Positions 1-7,589 of a stretch of DNA of 64,000 bases are shown piece after piece. Position 1 is the stretch's first letter. Each line of letters begins with the position of its first letter. Below the pieces are notes generated by a model. It worked only from the letters and a program-made list of their open reading frames with translations, did no database searches and was not told the DNA's origin. A program made the translations under genes and the position numbers. The DNA comes from Urbifossiella sp046350095 (GTDB taxonomy: Bacteria; Planctomycetota; Planctomycetia; Gemmatales; Gemmataceae), in assembly GCA_046350095.1 (NCBI GenBank), contig JAXMBA010000009.1, positions 1 to 64,000 on the forward strand. Direction: 5' to 3'.

Positions 1-156
1 GCCGGGGTGATCGAGGCGCTCGGCTACCTGCAGATCGCCCGGGACGACGGCCACGCCGTCAGCCGGGATGAGGTCGAGGAGGTCGTCTTCCGGGCGGCGC
101 GGGGCGGGCGGGCCCTCGCCCTCGCCGTGCCACTTGTCCGGTTCGCCAAGGCGTAG
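1..156 (+). CDS. jetA: Wadjet JetA (DUF3375-like), C-terminal fragment
   Basis: An open frame runs in from the left edge and stops at a TAG at 154-156. Only the last 51 residues are visible, including the helical stretch VIEALGYLQIARDDGHAVSRD. The fragment is too short to identify by itself. The call rests on position: it lies 9 bp upstream of a JetB-like gene that overlaps a JetC-like P-loop gene, which is the conserved jetA-jetB-jetC order of the Wadjet anti-plasmid system. In that system JetA is the kleisin-like subunit of an SMC-type complex that closes circular plasmids off for cleavage. Truncation here comes from the window edge, not from visible damage. Confidence 0.5.
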   Translation, partial: AGVIEALGYLQIARDDGHAVSRDEVEEVVFRAARGGRALALAVPLVRFAKA

Positions 157-165
157 GGAGTGCCG

Positions 166-780
166 ATGCCGGCCGCCGAACTACCCGAATTCCGTGACTG
201 GGGGGTCGCCGCCGTGCGCCTCCTCCAGGGGGTCGTCTACGTCGACGAGCACCAGCCCTGGGAGTCGGTTCTCGCTTCGCAGTCGCAACTCGCGACCTAC
301 TTCGCGCGGCTCGGCCTCCGGCTCGTGGTCGACGAGCCCGAGGGGCTGGCCTACCTCCGGCAGCTCACGGACGACGAGATGCCGGAGGGCTACGACCGGC
401 TGCCCAAGCTCTTCCGGAAGTCCCGGCTCGGGTACGACGAGACGCTCCTGTGCGTGCTGCTCCGGGAGCACCTCCGCAGGTTCGAGGAGGAGGACCTGAG
501 CAACGACCGCTGCGTGGTTGAGACCGGCGTACTGTTCGACCGGTGGCGGGTCCTCTCACAGGCGCAAAATGACGAGGTGAAGGCGCGTCGGGAACTCTCC
601 TCGGCTCTCGGCAAGCTCGAAGAGATCGGGTTCGTCCGCAAGGTCAGTGACGAGCCCGAGACGTGGGAGGTCCGCCGCATCCTGAAGGCCCGGCTGCCCG
701 TCGCCGAGCTGGAGACCCTGAAGGCCAAGATGGTGGCGGCCCGGCCGCCGGCCGGGCGGCGGGGGGGCGACCATGGATGA
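166..780 (+). CDS. jetB: Wadjet JetB (DUF4194-like) accessory subunit
   Basis: The 204-residue acidic protein has the size and winged-helix-like layout of JetB (MukE-like, DUF4194). A mid-region (FRKSRLGYDETLLCVLLREH) is followed by a second helical block around residues 125-175. JetB is the kite-like partner that bridges JetA and the JetC ATPase. I chose the ATG at 166 because a GGAG at 157-160 sits five bases upstream; a GTG at 160 would place the Shine-Dalgarno inside the start. The TGA stop overlaps the ATG of the next gene by eight bases, so JetB and JetC are likely co-translated. Family assignment is from recalled features plus synteny, not a search. Confidence 0.65.
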   Translation: MPAAELPEFRDWGVAAVRLLQGVVYVDEHQPWESVLASQSQLATYFARLGLRLVVDEPEGLAYLRQLTDDEMPEGYDRLPKLFRKSRLGYDETLLCVLLREHLRRFEEEDLSNDRCVVETGVLFDRWRVLSQAQNDEVKARRELSSALGKLEEIGFVRKVSDEPETWEVRRILKARLPVAELETLKAKMVAARPPAGRRGGDHG

Positions 781-1513
781 CCCGCACGCGGGCCCGCTGC
801 CGCCCCCGGGCTTCCGGCTCTACAAGCTCGAAGTGTTCAACTGGGGGACCTTCGACAGCCCGGCCGGCGAGGTGCACACCGTCCGGGTGGACGGCCAGAC
901 GGCCCTCCTGATCGGGCAGAACGGGTCGGGGAAGTCGACCCTGGTCGACGCCCTCCTCACCCTGCTCGTCCGGCCGGTCGTGCGCAACTACAACGTCGCC
1001 GCCGGCGCCCACAAGCAGGAGCGGGACGAGCGGACCTACGTTCGTGGGGCCTACGGCCGCTTCAGCCGCGGCGAGGACAACCGTGGGGAGGTCCAGTTCC
1101 TCCGCCCCGCCGGCTCGACCTACTCGGCGCTCCTCGCCTGCTTCCGCAACGAGGCGATCCTATCCTCGCTCCGCGCGATTTTCCCGCAGACCCGCAGCAT
1201 CCTCATGGATGAGACCACGCTCGCCCGCTGGCGAGGGCTCTGCACCCCCGGCAACGCCCCGCGTGCTCCGCGCCTGCCGCATCTGACCGAGGCGGAGCGG
1301 GCCGCCTACGACCGGTGCCGGAACGAATGCCTCCGCCTGGAGCAGGAGCGCCTGCCGGTGGAGGATGTTGCCACTGCCATCGCCCGCTTGGAGGAAAGCC
1401 TGACGTCGCGTGCCGGCGTCGTCCACGAGGGCATACCTCTGCCAGATCCTGCCCAGGCTGGGATGGGGGAGCAGGTGAATACCCACGGAGCCCCGACCGT
1501 CCCGCCGTCTTGA
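773..1513 (+). pseudogene. jetC: Wadjet JetC ATPase, truncated after the Walker A region
   Basis: The first ~127 residues match the N-terminus of JetC, an SbcC/MukB-like SMC ATPase. An N-terminal beta strand (LYKLEVFNWGTF) leads to the Walker A motif GQNGSGKST at residues 48-56 and the block RNYNVAAGAHKQERDERTYVR. Intact JetC has on the order of 1,100 residues with coiled coils and a C-terminal Walker B/signature motif. Here the frame ends at 246 residues. After FRNE (residues 124-127, near base 1154) the sequence no longer looks like JetC, so the tail is probably foreign sequence joined by deletion or recombination. No JetD nuclease follows. This copy should be inactive, because half of the ATPase site and the hinge are missing. 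The start ATG overlaps the JetB stop. Confidence 0.65.
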
Positions 1514-1981
1514 CCGGCCCCGCCTCCAAGCCTCCCACCGTAACCCGGCGCGTGGCCGCGACCCCATTGTGGATCACCTCTCTTTCACCGCCGGTTACTG
1601 AAGGCAACTCCGGGGATCGGCGGCCCGGTCGACACCGGGTGAGGGGCGGCGGCCGGCAGCCCGGGGAAGGGCATACAGTAGACCCTTGAGTTCACATCCG
1701 GGGAGAAGGGGGGGAAAGCTCGGGTGCTGCTTCAGAACCCCACTCGTCACGATCCCCTTGAATAGCTCCAGCGGGCAGGATTTGGCTCGGGCGTACGTGT
1801 GTACAAGGTCTTCATCACCAGCGGATGACCGCAAGTGATATATCATTTTTATATATATTGCTAAATTAATTCCAAAATCGTGTCACTATACATAGGACGG
1901 GCCGCTTACCCATCCGCCCCGGCCGGGCTCCCCAAACCAACGCCCGTCTGGCTCGTCACATCCACGTTCCCGGAGGTCTGC
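1514..1981. other. Non-coding junction with an AT-rich patch
   Basis: No convincing gene is visible in these 468 bases. The sequence after the broken JetC is ordinary GC-rich DNA until about 1835, where it switches to a strongly AT-rich stretch (1837-1880, with TATATCATTTTTATATATAT). It then enters the 51-nt repeat at 1860-1910. An AT-rich island of this kind is unusual for this genome and could be a promoter region, an origin-like site or a recombination scar. Short open frames on both strands here lack ribosome-binding sites. Confidence 0.5.
1860..1910. repeat. 51-nt direct repeat, copy A
   Basis: It begins GCTAAATTA and ends with ATAGGACGGGCCGCTTACC. Aligned without gaps to 4174-4224, the first 9 bases and 26 of the last 32 match, while the central 10 bases are unrelated. 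Copy B overlaps the stop codon of the minus-strand gene ending at 4220. Copy A has the same TTACC but no gene. Copy A may be a remnant of a second copy of that gene end, or the pair may bracket a module. Confidence 0.6.
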
Positions 1982-2164
1982 ATGCAACGTGACCCGCCGC
2001 CCACCCCGACTCTTCCAGCGGACTACCCGCCCCGGCCCACTCCCGCCCCTCCCCTGACCTCGGCCCAGTGCGAGTTCGCCCGCCTCCTCGGCCGGATCCT
2101 GGCCGAGCGGTGGGACCGCGAACGCCCGTCGCCTGCCCGGCCGGCGACCGCGCCGCCCGCCTGA
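1982..2164 (+). CDS. Small protein of the mobile element, function unknown
   Basis: The 60-residue product starts with a Pro-rich segment (residues 3-25) and ends in an amphipathic helix (SAQCEFARLLGRILAERWDR) and a short Ala/Pro tail. I chose the ATG at 1982 because GGAGG at 1972-1976 is ideally placed, while the longer open frame upstream has no ribosome-binding site. I do not recognise the family. Its place between the Wadjet remnant and the sigma-like gene suggests an element-borne regulatory or accessory protein. Moderate confidence that it is a real gene. Confidence 0.45.
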   Translation: MQRDPPPTPTLPADYPPRPTPAPPLTSAQCEFARLLGRILAERWDRERPSPARPATAPPA

Positions 2165-2336
2165 CCGGCGATGGGTCCCGTCATGTGCGGGGCTCTCAAC
2201 ACCCCGACCCGATTCTTGACGACGGCCGGGTGGATCACCGACGAACTCGCCACCCGTGCCGGTTCGCCCCCCGAGGCGTACCGGCACGGGTCGTTTCGTG
2301 CCCCTGCCACCGCGGCCGGGGCGGCCTTGCACCCGC

Positions 2337-2364
2337 AAGACCGCCCCCGTGTGGGGGCGGTCTT
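2337..2364 (+). promoter_or_regulatory. Perfect 12-bp hairpin just upstream of the sigma-like gene
   Basis: AAGACCGCCCCC at 2337-2348 and GGGGGCGGTCTT at 2353-2364 form a perfect stem with a GTGT loop. It ends 7 bases before the Shine-Dalgarno GAGGAG (2372-2377) of the gene starting at 2387. It has no T-run, so it is either the terminator of the small upstream gene or a leader structure controlling the downstream one. Confidence 0.55.
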
Positions 2365-2386
2365 CCCAACCGAGGAGATCGCTCCC

Positions 2387-2968
2387 GTGACCCCGACCGC
2401 GACCGACCACCCCGACTTCCTGGCCCTGCTCCCGGGTCTCGAGCGGCACGCCCGGGGCCGCTTCCGCTACCTCCGCCCGGCCGACCGCGACGACGCGGTG
2501 GCAGACGTAGTGGCCTACGGGTTCGCCTCGTACCTGCGGCTGAGGCGGCGGGGCAAGGACCCGGCCGCCTTCCCGGCAGCGTTCGCCCGGTTCACCGCCC
2601 GGGCGGTGGCCAACGGCCGCGCCGTCGGCCGGACCTGCGGGACCCGGGACGTGCTGGCCCCGGCGGCCCGGCGCCGACACGGGTGCGCCGTCCACCGGCT
2701 CGAAGCCCCGGCCCCCCGGTGGCCCATGTGGTGGCAGGACGTGCTGGCCGACCCGCGGGCGGATGTTCCCGGCCAAGCCGCGTTCGCCGTCGACTTCCCG
2801 ACCTGGTTGGCCAGCCTGACGGCGGTCAAGCGGCGGGTGGCCCGGCTCCTTGCCTACGGCTACGGGACTGGGGCGACCGCCCGGCTGGCCGGGGTCAGCC
2901 CGGGCCGGGTGTCGCAGCTCCGCGCCGCACTCGCCGACTCCTGGGCCGCGTTCCACGCCGGCAACTGA
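2387..2968 (+). CDS. Sigma-70-like / HTH protein of the mobile element
   Basis: The 193-residue protein resembles a small sigma factor. An N-terminal helical region (residues 8-50) recalls a sigma region 2 fold. A C-terminal helix-turn-helix (TARLAGVSPGRVSQLRAALA, about residues 166-185) recalls region 4. The residues between them are divergent and rich in Arg and Pro. I start it at the GTG at 2387, where GAGGAG lies nine bases upstream; the in-frame extension to 2171 has no ribosome-binding site. Such proteins occur in planctomycete integrated elements and may direct element transcription. Sigma identity is an inference, and a plain HTH regulator is the alternative. Confidence 0.5.
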   Translation: MTPTATDHPDFLALLPGLERHARGRFRYLRPADRDDAVADVVAYGFASYLRLRRRGKDPAAFPAAFARFTARAVANGRAVGRTCGTRDVLAPAARRRHGCAVHRLEAPAPRWPMWWQDVLADPRADVPGQAAFAVDFPTWLASLTAVKRRVARLLAYGYGTGATARLAGVSPGRVSQLRAALADSWAAFHAGN

Positions 2969-3016
2969 ACCCGGTCCCTCCCGCAATGAAACGGCCCCGT
3001 CAGGGTGGCGCGGATC

Positions 3017-3031
3017 GTCCGGGTTTCCAGA
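3017..3031 (+). promoter_or_regulatory. Repeated leader motif, copy 1 (GTCCGGGTTTCCAGA)
   Basis: This 15-mer, preceded by GGCGCG at 3007-3012, recurs with one change at 5848-5862. Each copy lies 80-100 bases upstream of a gene that begins ATGGCACG (3129 and 5941). Here it is also the loop side of a small hairpin (CGGGT/ACCCG). It may be a shared operator or promoter element of the island. There is no functional evidence beyond the repetition. Confidence 0.4.
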
Positions 3032-3128
3032 CCCGTCCGGCCGGCAACCGCCGGTCTAACCCCCGGCCCGGGCCGTAGACGGGGCGGCCGCGGGGGTGCA
3101 ACGACACCCCGACCCCCGGAGGACACGG

Positions 3129-4043
3129 ATGGCACGGTCCAACAGTCTACCCGCGCACGCGCTGCGGGTCCGCACCTACGCCGAGCTGGAGGGGTTCGCC
3201 CGGGCGTTCGCCGACGGACATCTCAACCTGCTGATTCTCTGCGGCGACCCCGGGATCGGCAAGAGCCAGTGCGTCCGCCACGCGGTCGGGGACCGGGTCG
3301 GCTGGGTCGACGGCAACGCCTCGGCCTTCGGCATCTACCTCCGGGCCTTCGAGCACCGGGGCGAGCCGATCGTCCTGGACGACATCGACGGGCTGTACCG
3401 GGACCGCAACGGGGTCCGGCTGCTCAAGGCCCTCTGCCAGGCGGACCGGGAGAAGGCCGTCGGCTGGCACACCGACGCCCCGGACCGGCACGGGGTCCCG
3501 CGGCGGTTCACCACCACCAGCCGGGTGGCGGTCATCGCCAACGAGTGGCGGTCGCTGAACGCCGACGTGGCCGCCCTGGAGGACCGCGGCCACGCCCTGT
3601 CGTTCGAGCCGGCCGCGGCCGAGGTCCACCGCCGGGCGGCCGACTGGTTCTGGGACCAGGACGTGTTCGACTTCGTGGCCGACCACCTGCACCTGGTGGC
3701 CGGCCACTCGCTGCGGACGTACGTGCTGGCGTGGGAGCTGAAGCGGGCCGGGCTGGACTGGCGGCGGGGCGTGCTCGGCCGGTGCCTGGCGGGCACGGCC
3801 CTGACGGTGGCCCGGCTGAAGGCGGACCCGGCCTACCCGACCGAGGAGGACCGGGTCCGGGCGTTCGTGGCGTCCGGGGTCGGGTGCCGGGCGACGTACT
3901 TCAACCACGCCCGGCGGCTCCAGCCGGCGGCTCCCCGGCCCGAGATCAAATTGGCCCGCTCGGCCCCGCCCGCGCCCCCCGGCCCGCCCCAGGGAATCCT
4001 CGACCTGCTCCGCCGCCGGTTCGGCGAACTCGGGTGCGGTTAG
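3129..4043 (+). CDS. AAA-type ATPase of the mobile element
   Basis: The 304-residue protein has a clear P-loop (CGDPGIGKSQ, about residues 39-48) and a Walker B strand ending in acidic residues (PIVLDDIDG, about 90-98). Between them is NASAFGIYLRAFEH. The layout matches DnaC/IstB- or phage-type AAA ATPases that act in replication initiation or transposition. The ATG at 3129 is preferred over a GTG at 3096 because GGAGG lies just upstream. The C-terminus is rich in Pro and Arg and probably flexible. With the sigma-like gene before it and an unknown zinc-ribbon gene facing it, it is best read as an element maintenance or replication ATPase. Confidence 0.6.
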   Translation: MARSNSLPAHALRVRTYAELEGFARAFADGHLNLLILCGDPGIGKSQCVRHAVGDRVGWVDGNASAFGIYLRAFEHRGEPIVLDDIDGLYRDRNGVRLLKALCQADREKAVGWHTDAPDRHGVPRRFTTTSRVAVIANEWRSLNADVAALEDRGHALSFEPAAAEVHRRAADWFWDQDVFDFVADHLHLVAGHSLRTYVLAWELKRAGLDWRRGVLGRCLAGTALTVARLKADPAYPTEEDRVRAFVASGVGCRATYFNHARRLQPAAPRPEIKLARSAPPAPPGPPQGILDLLRRRFGELGCG

Positions 4044-4173
4044 ACTTTTCGACTCGTCGGTGTTTCGGGCCCCGAGGTGAGGTCATTGGGGAGCCACGCC
4101 GGGGCCGACCGGTGGCGCTCACCGTGGGGCCCGGGGTCAGGCAAGGGACAGTAGTGTTATTAATCTGAAAAGC

Positions 4174-4224
4174 GCTAAATTATCATGGTTTCCGCGTCAT
4201 CATACTTAGGACAGGCGGCTTACC
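4174..4224. repeat. 51-nt direct repeat, copy B
   Basis: This is the partner of 1860-1910: GCTAAATTA at one end, ATACTTAGGACAGGCGGCTTACC at the other, same spacing. It covers the last codons and stop of the minus-strand gene ending at 4220. The two copies are in direct orientation, 2.3 kb apart, and enclose the small protein, sigma-like and AAA genes. Confidence 0.6.
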
Positions 4225-5701
4225 GGTCCCGGCCAGCCTCCCAGATCTGGCCCCACGTAACCTTGACCGGTTCGCGGTGGCCGCACCGCCCGCACCCGTC
4301 CTCGATCACGACCGGGTCGGCGGCCTCGCCCGACTCGACCAGAGTCGCCCGCCAGGCGTGCGTCGTACCGCACGGGCAGGTCGCCCCGCGGGCATCCCGC
4401 AGCACGGCGGCGATCTCCTGGAACGGGTCCGCGGTCGGCCCGAGGGCGGCATCCCGGTCGGGGTCCAGTTCCAGCTCCCGGCCGACCTGGCCTCGCTCGT
4501 TGCGGTGCTGGCTCCTGGCCTTGTACCGGCGGTCCGCCTCCCGCCGCTTGCCCACCATGACCCCGTAGTACTCGAGCAACCGGAGCAGGGTCCCGACCCG
4601 GCCGGCGTCGAGCGGGTCGGCCCAGACGTCCAGGATCGCCTCCCGGAGGAACGCGAACCGGTCGTGCAGCAGGACCAGCGGGAGACCGCCCAGGTAGGGC
4701 TGCTTGCGGTACAGCGAGCCGAAGATGGCACGTTCACCCGCGGTCAGCGGGTCGTGGAGGGCGCGGGCGAACGCGGTCGCCTGGAGGTGGACGCAGTCCC
4801 CGACGTACCGGTACGACCGGAAGACCAGCTCCAGCAGGGCCTGACGGACCACCTCCCGCGGCACCGGCCCGCTGCCCTTCTTCTGCTTGGCGATCGCGTG
4901 GGCCAGGTCGTCGGGGGACCCAAAGAACCAGCGGTTGAACGACTCGGTGTCGTCCCCGGCGTGACGCTCGAGGGCTGCACACAGCCGCGCCTCGACCGTG
5001 TCGGCCACGGTCCCGTCGACCGACCCGGGGGCCGGGCCGAGGTCGAACAGGGCCAGGCGGACGAGCCCGAGCCCCTCTGCCTCGGAAAGTCGCGCCGGAT
5101 CGAGCGGCTTGCGGCGGGCGGCCGCGAGCAGTCCCAGCCGGATGCAGGCAGCCGGGTCCGGGTCGGGGTGCCCGGCGGCGAGCGCCTCATCTCGGCCGTT
5201 CGCGACGACGTCCCGCGGGCCCCACGGGGTGCCCCGCCCGCCGGTGTCCAACCCGAGGTCCGCGGGGAGTACATGACCGTCGTCCCCACCGGCCTGCCCA
5301 GCCCGGGTGACGTACAGGTCCGACTCCCGGGCGAACGTGCGGTCCAGGTGCTCCCGCAGCCCGGCGGCCTTCTGGTAGACGAGCCGGGTGGCGTGGTAGC
5401 TGAACCGCTGCTCCGGGGTCAGGCCGGGCCGGGTCGCGAGGAGGGCGTACCCCCCGAGCGCGGCCCGGACGACGAATGCGGGGACGGGGCCACCAGGCGC
5501 GAACCGCCGGACCCCGTCCGGCCCGGCGAGACAGTCGAACGCGAGGGCGAAGTCGGGGGGCAACTCCGCCGCCGCGGCCGGGGGCGGGCGCCAGGTGTAC
5601 CGGGCCGTCTGGACCCGGCCCACCGACCCACGGGAGGGGGCGAGCGGCTCGACCGTAACGCTCCCCCAGTCCGCCCCGGAACCGCCCTGGTGACCGGCCA
5701 T
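4220..5701 (-). CDS. Unknown 493-residue protein with C-terminal zinc ribbon
   Basis: I do not recognise this family. The protein starts with a 30-residue linker and then a long, mostly helical body. The last ~60 residues contain two cysteine knuckles (CPCG and CGRCG) separated by about 30 residues, a typical zinc ribbon. The start at 5701 is well supported by GGGAGGGAGAGG directly before the ATG; the open frame upstream to 5947 has no such signal. The gene is transcribed away from the HTH/integrase pair, with a 239-bp divergent promoter region between. Its position in the island suggests a role in element replication or DNA binding. Copy B of the 51-nt repeat overlaps its 3' end. Confidence 0.5.
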   Translation of the reverse strand: MAGHQGGSGADWGSVTVEPLAPSRGSVGRVQTARYTWRPPPAAAAELPPDFALAFDCLAGPDGVRRFAPGGPVPAFVVRAALGGYALLATRPGLTPEQRFSYHATRLVYQKAAGLREHLDRTFARESDLYVTRAGQAGGDDGHVLPADLGLDTGGRGTPWGPRDVVANGRDEALAAGHPDPDPAACIRLGLLAAARRKPLDPARLSEAEGLGLVRLALFDLGPAPGSVDGTVADTVEARLCAALERHAGDDTESFNRWFFGSPDDLAHAIAKQKKGSGPVPREVVRQALLELVFRSYRYVGDCVHLQATAFARALHDPLTAGERAIFGSLYRKQPYLGGLPLVLLHDRFAFLREAILDVWADPLDAGRVGTLLRLLEYYGVMVGKRREADRRYKARSQHRNERGQVGRELELDPDRDAALGPTADPFQEIAAVLRDARGATCPCGTTHAWRATLVESGEAADPVVIEDGCGRCGHREPVKVTWGQIWEAGRDR

Positions 5702-5847
5702 CCTCTCCCTCCCACACCGCCCACCCGTCGTTGGCCGCCCGTCGTGATTATCCCCGCCCGCCGGCCGAGCACTCCAGGGCAACACCGCCCCCGGGCCACT
5801 CGCGGGTCGGGGCGGGACGGGCGAGTCGCCGCCGTGGGCGCGAAATA

Positions 5848-5862
5848 GTCCGGCTTTCCAGA
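5848..5862 (+). promoter_or_regulatory. Repeated leader motif, copy 2 (GTCCGGCTTTCCAGA)
   Basis: It matches the motif at 3017-3031 at 14 of 15 bases and is also preceded by GGCGCG. It lies in the divergent region between the zinc-ribbon gene and the excisionase-like gene, 79 bases before the latter's ATG. Confidence 0.4.
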
Positions 5863-5940
5863 ACAAGACGGCGGGCGGGGCCCCGGCCCTACGGTCGGGT
5901 CGGTCACCGTCCCGCCGTCCCGGGTTCCGGTGAGGACCAG

Positions 5941-6204
5941 ATGGCACGCAAGGACGGCGGCTGCGACCTGATGGCCAGGGAGGTGCCGGGCCTCTTCTCG
6001 GACGCGGCCTGGGCGACCACCTTCCCCCCGATCCTCACCGTCGACCAGGCCGCGGCCCTCGCCCAGGTCCCCAAGCAGACCGTCTACGCCTGGTCCAGTC
6101 AAGGGATGCTCAAGGGGTGCAGCCGCCGGGCCGGCAAGCACCTCCGCATCCTCCGCGACCGGTTCGTCCAGAGACTCTTCAACGAGGGTGTTCATGGCGA
6201 CTGA
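5941..6204 (+). CDS. Excisionase-like MerR/HTH_17 DNA-binding protein
   Basis: The 87-residue protein has one recognisable domain, a winged HTH of the excisionase/MerR class. ILTVDQAAALAQVPKQTVYA forms the first two helices at about residues 25-45, followed by the basic wing SRRAGKHLRILRDRF. Proteins of this type set the direction of tyrosine recombinases or repress element promoters. GAGG lies about six bases before the ATG. The gene overlaps the integrase start by 11 bases, so the two are probably translated from one message. This is the standard xis-int pairing, although small HTH proteins of this class can also be plain repressors. Confidence 0.7.
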   Translation: MARKDGGCDLMAREVPGLFSDAAWATTFPPILTVDQAAALAQVPKQTVYAWSSQGMLKGCSRRAGKHLRILRDRFVQRLFNEGVHGD

Positions 6205-7399
6205 CGACGACCCGCCGGGTGGGGCCGCCGCCGGCTCCGAGCCGGTCGGCGAGCACGTCCGCATCTTCCGCCGCGGGCGGACGTGGTACGCGAACTTCCA
6301 GCACGGCGGCAGGCAGCACCGGCCGTCACTGAAGACGACGAACAAGAAGGCGGCCCTCCGGCACGCCCTGCGGATCGAGGCGGAGCTGTCGGCCGGGCGG
6401 TGGAAGCCGGCCCCGGAGGCCGCCACCGTCGAGCAGGCGATTGCGGCGTACCGTGACTTCCTGCGGGCCGAGGAGCGGGCCCCGAAGACCCTGACCAAGT
6501 ACGAGAAGGTGTTCGAGCGGGTGGCCGCCCTGGCCCGGGAGCGGGGGGTGCGGGACCTGTCCGGGATCGACCTTAAGTTCGTCGACGCCTACCGGCGGGC
6601 GCGGACGGACGCCGGGGCGGCGGCCAAGACCCGGTACACCGAGACGGTGGTCGTCCGCCAGTTGGTCAACTTCGCGCTCTCCCGGGACATGCTCGCCGCC
6701 GACCCGCTCAAGGGCCTGAAGCTCAAGAAGCCGAAGCCGACCCGGCAGCCGTGCTGGACGCTCGACCAGGTGACGGCGATCCTCGCCGCCAGCCCGGACG
6801 AGGAGCGGCCGGCGCTGACGCTCTTGGCCGAGACCGGGCTGCGGTTCGGGGAGCTGGCCTGGCTGACCTGGGACGACGTCGAGTTGCCGGCCAACGTCCT
6901 GCGGGTCCAGCCGAAGGACGGGTGGAAGCCGAAGACCGGGGACCAGCGGGCGGTCCCGCTGAGCCCGACCGCCCGGCGGGTTGTCGAGGCCCTCCCGCGG
7001 CGGTGGAAGTGGGTGGTGACCATGCCGCCGTCGAAGAAGCACCCGCGGCCCGGCCGGCCGTGGACCGAGCGGCGGCTGTTGGCCGCACTCAAGCGGATCC
7101 TGGGGCGGCTGAAGCTGCCCGGGAAGCTGCACACCTTCCGGCACTCGTTCATCAGCAACGCACTGCTGAACGGGACGCCGGTGGCGGTGGTGAAGGAGTG
7201 GGTGGGGCACGTCGACCGGCAGGTGATTGAGCTGTACACCCACGTCCACAACAGCGCCTCCCAGGCGGCCATGCAGCGCCTGGCCGAGGCGAACCGACGG
7301 CTACAGCAGGAGGGGGAAGGCCGTGACCGCACGGAAGACGGGTCAGCACAAATCCAGCACACGGAGGAGAAGGGTCGCGATGAGAGGGACGCAAAATAA
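6194..7399 (+). CDS. Tyrosine recombinase (phage-type integrase)
   Basis: The 401-residue integrase has an N-terminal arm-binding segment (FRRGRTWYANFQHGGRQH), a SAM-like core-binding domain (about residues 75-170) and a complete catalytic domain. Active-site residues are visible: Arg217 in ETGLRFGEL, His313 and Arg316 in LHTFRH, His339 in VGHVD and the Tyr348 nucleophile in VIELYTHV. The ATG at 6194 (GAGGG at 6184-6188) is preferred over a GTG at 6188. The acidic/basic tail after the Tyr is ~50 residues. The gene ends 40 bp from the 3' end of a tRNA-Ser gene, so the likely attachment site is that tRNA. All catalytic residues are present, so the enzyme may be active. Confidence 0.9.
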   Translation: MATDDDPPGGAAAGSEPVGEHVRIFRRGRTWYANFQHGGRQHRPSLKTTNKKAALRHALRIEAELSAGRWKPAPEAATVEQAIAAYRDFLRAEERAPKTLTKYEKVFERVAALARERGVRDLSGIDLKFVDAYRRARTDAGAAAKTRYTETVVVRQLVNFALSRDMLAADPLKGLKLKKPKPTRQPCWTLDQVTAILAASPDEERPALTLLAETGLRFGELAWLTWDDVELPANVLRVQPKDGWKPKTGDQRAVPLSPTARRVVEALPRRWKWVVTMPPSKKHPRPGRPWTERRLLAALKRILGRLKLPGKLHTFRHSFISNALLNGTPVAVVKEWVGHVDRQVIELYTHVHNSASQAAMQRLAEANRRLQQEGEGRDRTEDGSAQIQHTEEKGRDERDAK

Positions 7400-7401
7400 A
7401 A

Positions 7402-7424
7402 CCGGGCCGCGTGTTGCGGCCCGG
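7402..7424 (-). terminator. Intrinsic terminator of tRNA-Ser
   Basis: CCGGGCCGC (7402-7410) pairs perfectly with GCGGCCCGG (7416-7424) around a GTGTT loop. On the minus strand the hairpin is followed by TTTTATTTT, a good intrinsic terminator for the tRNA gene. The T-tract overlaps the integrase stop codon on the other strand. Confidence 0.75.
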
Positions 7425-7438
7425 CGGTCTTCGATCAG

Positions 7439-7525
7439 CGGAGAGGGAGGGATTCGAACCCTCGTTACCCTTGCGGGTAAATCAGTTTTCGAGACTGACG
7501 CATTCAACCACTCTGCCACCTCTCC
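7439..7525 (-). tRNA. tRNA-Ser(CGA)
   Basis: Reading the minus strand from 7525, a 7-bp acceptor stem (GGAGAGG/CCTCTCC) closes an 87-nt class II tRNA. The anticodon stem TCAGT/ACTGA has loop CTCGAAA, giving anticodon CGA, which reads UCG. A variable arm with stem ACCC/GGGT (TTACCCGCAAGGGTAA) and a T-arm with TTCGAAT follow. No CCA is encoded; the base at 7439 is the discriminator G. A possible promoter lies upstream, with a TAAACT -10 at 7542-7537 and a TGTACG -35 at 17-bp spacing. The gene is the probable integration site of the island to its left. Confidence 0.95.
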
Positions 7526-7589
7526 GTGGCACCACTAGTTTAGCACCCGCGGCGCGGGGCGTACAGTCACCACGGGCGGGTTCCTGCCG

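Noticed and set aside
1886..2986. 366-codon minus-strand frame in the island
   Set aside because: Antisense to the sigma-like gene with Gly/Arg-rich product; no ribosome-binding site.
7439..7525. A second attachment-site copy within the window
   Set aside because: I looked for the tRNA 3' end sequence (GGGATTCGAACCC and longer) in 1-7400 and found no copy, so no att pair is claimed.
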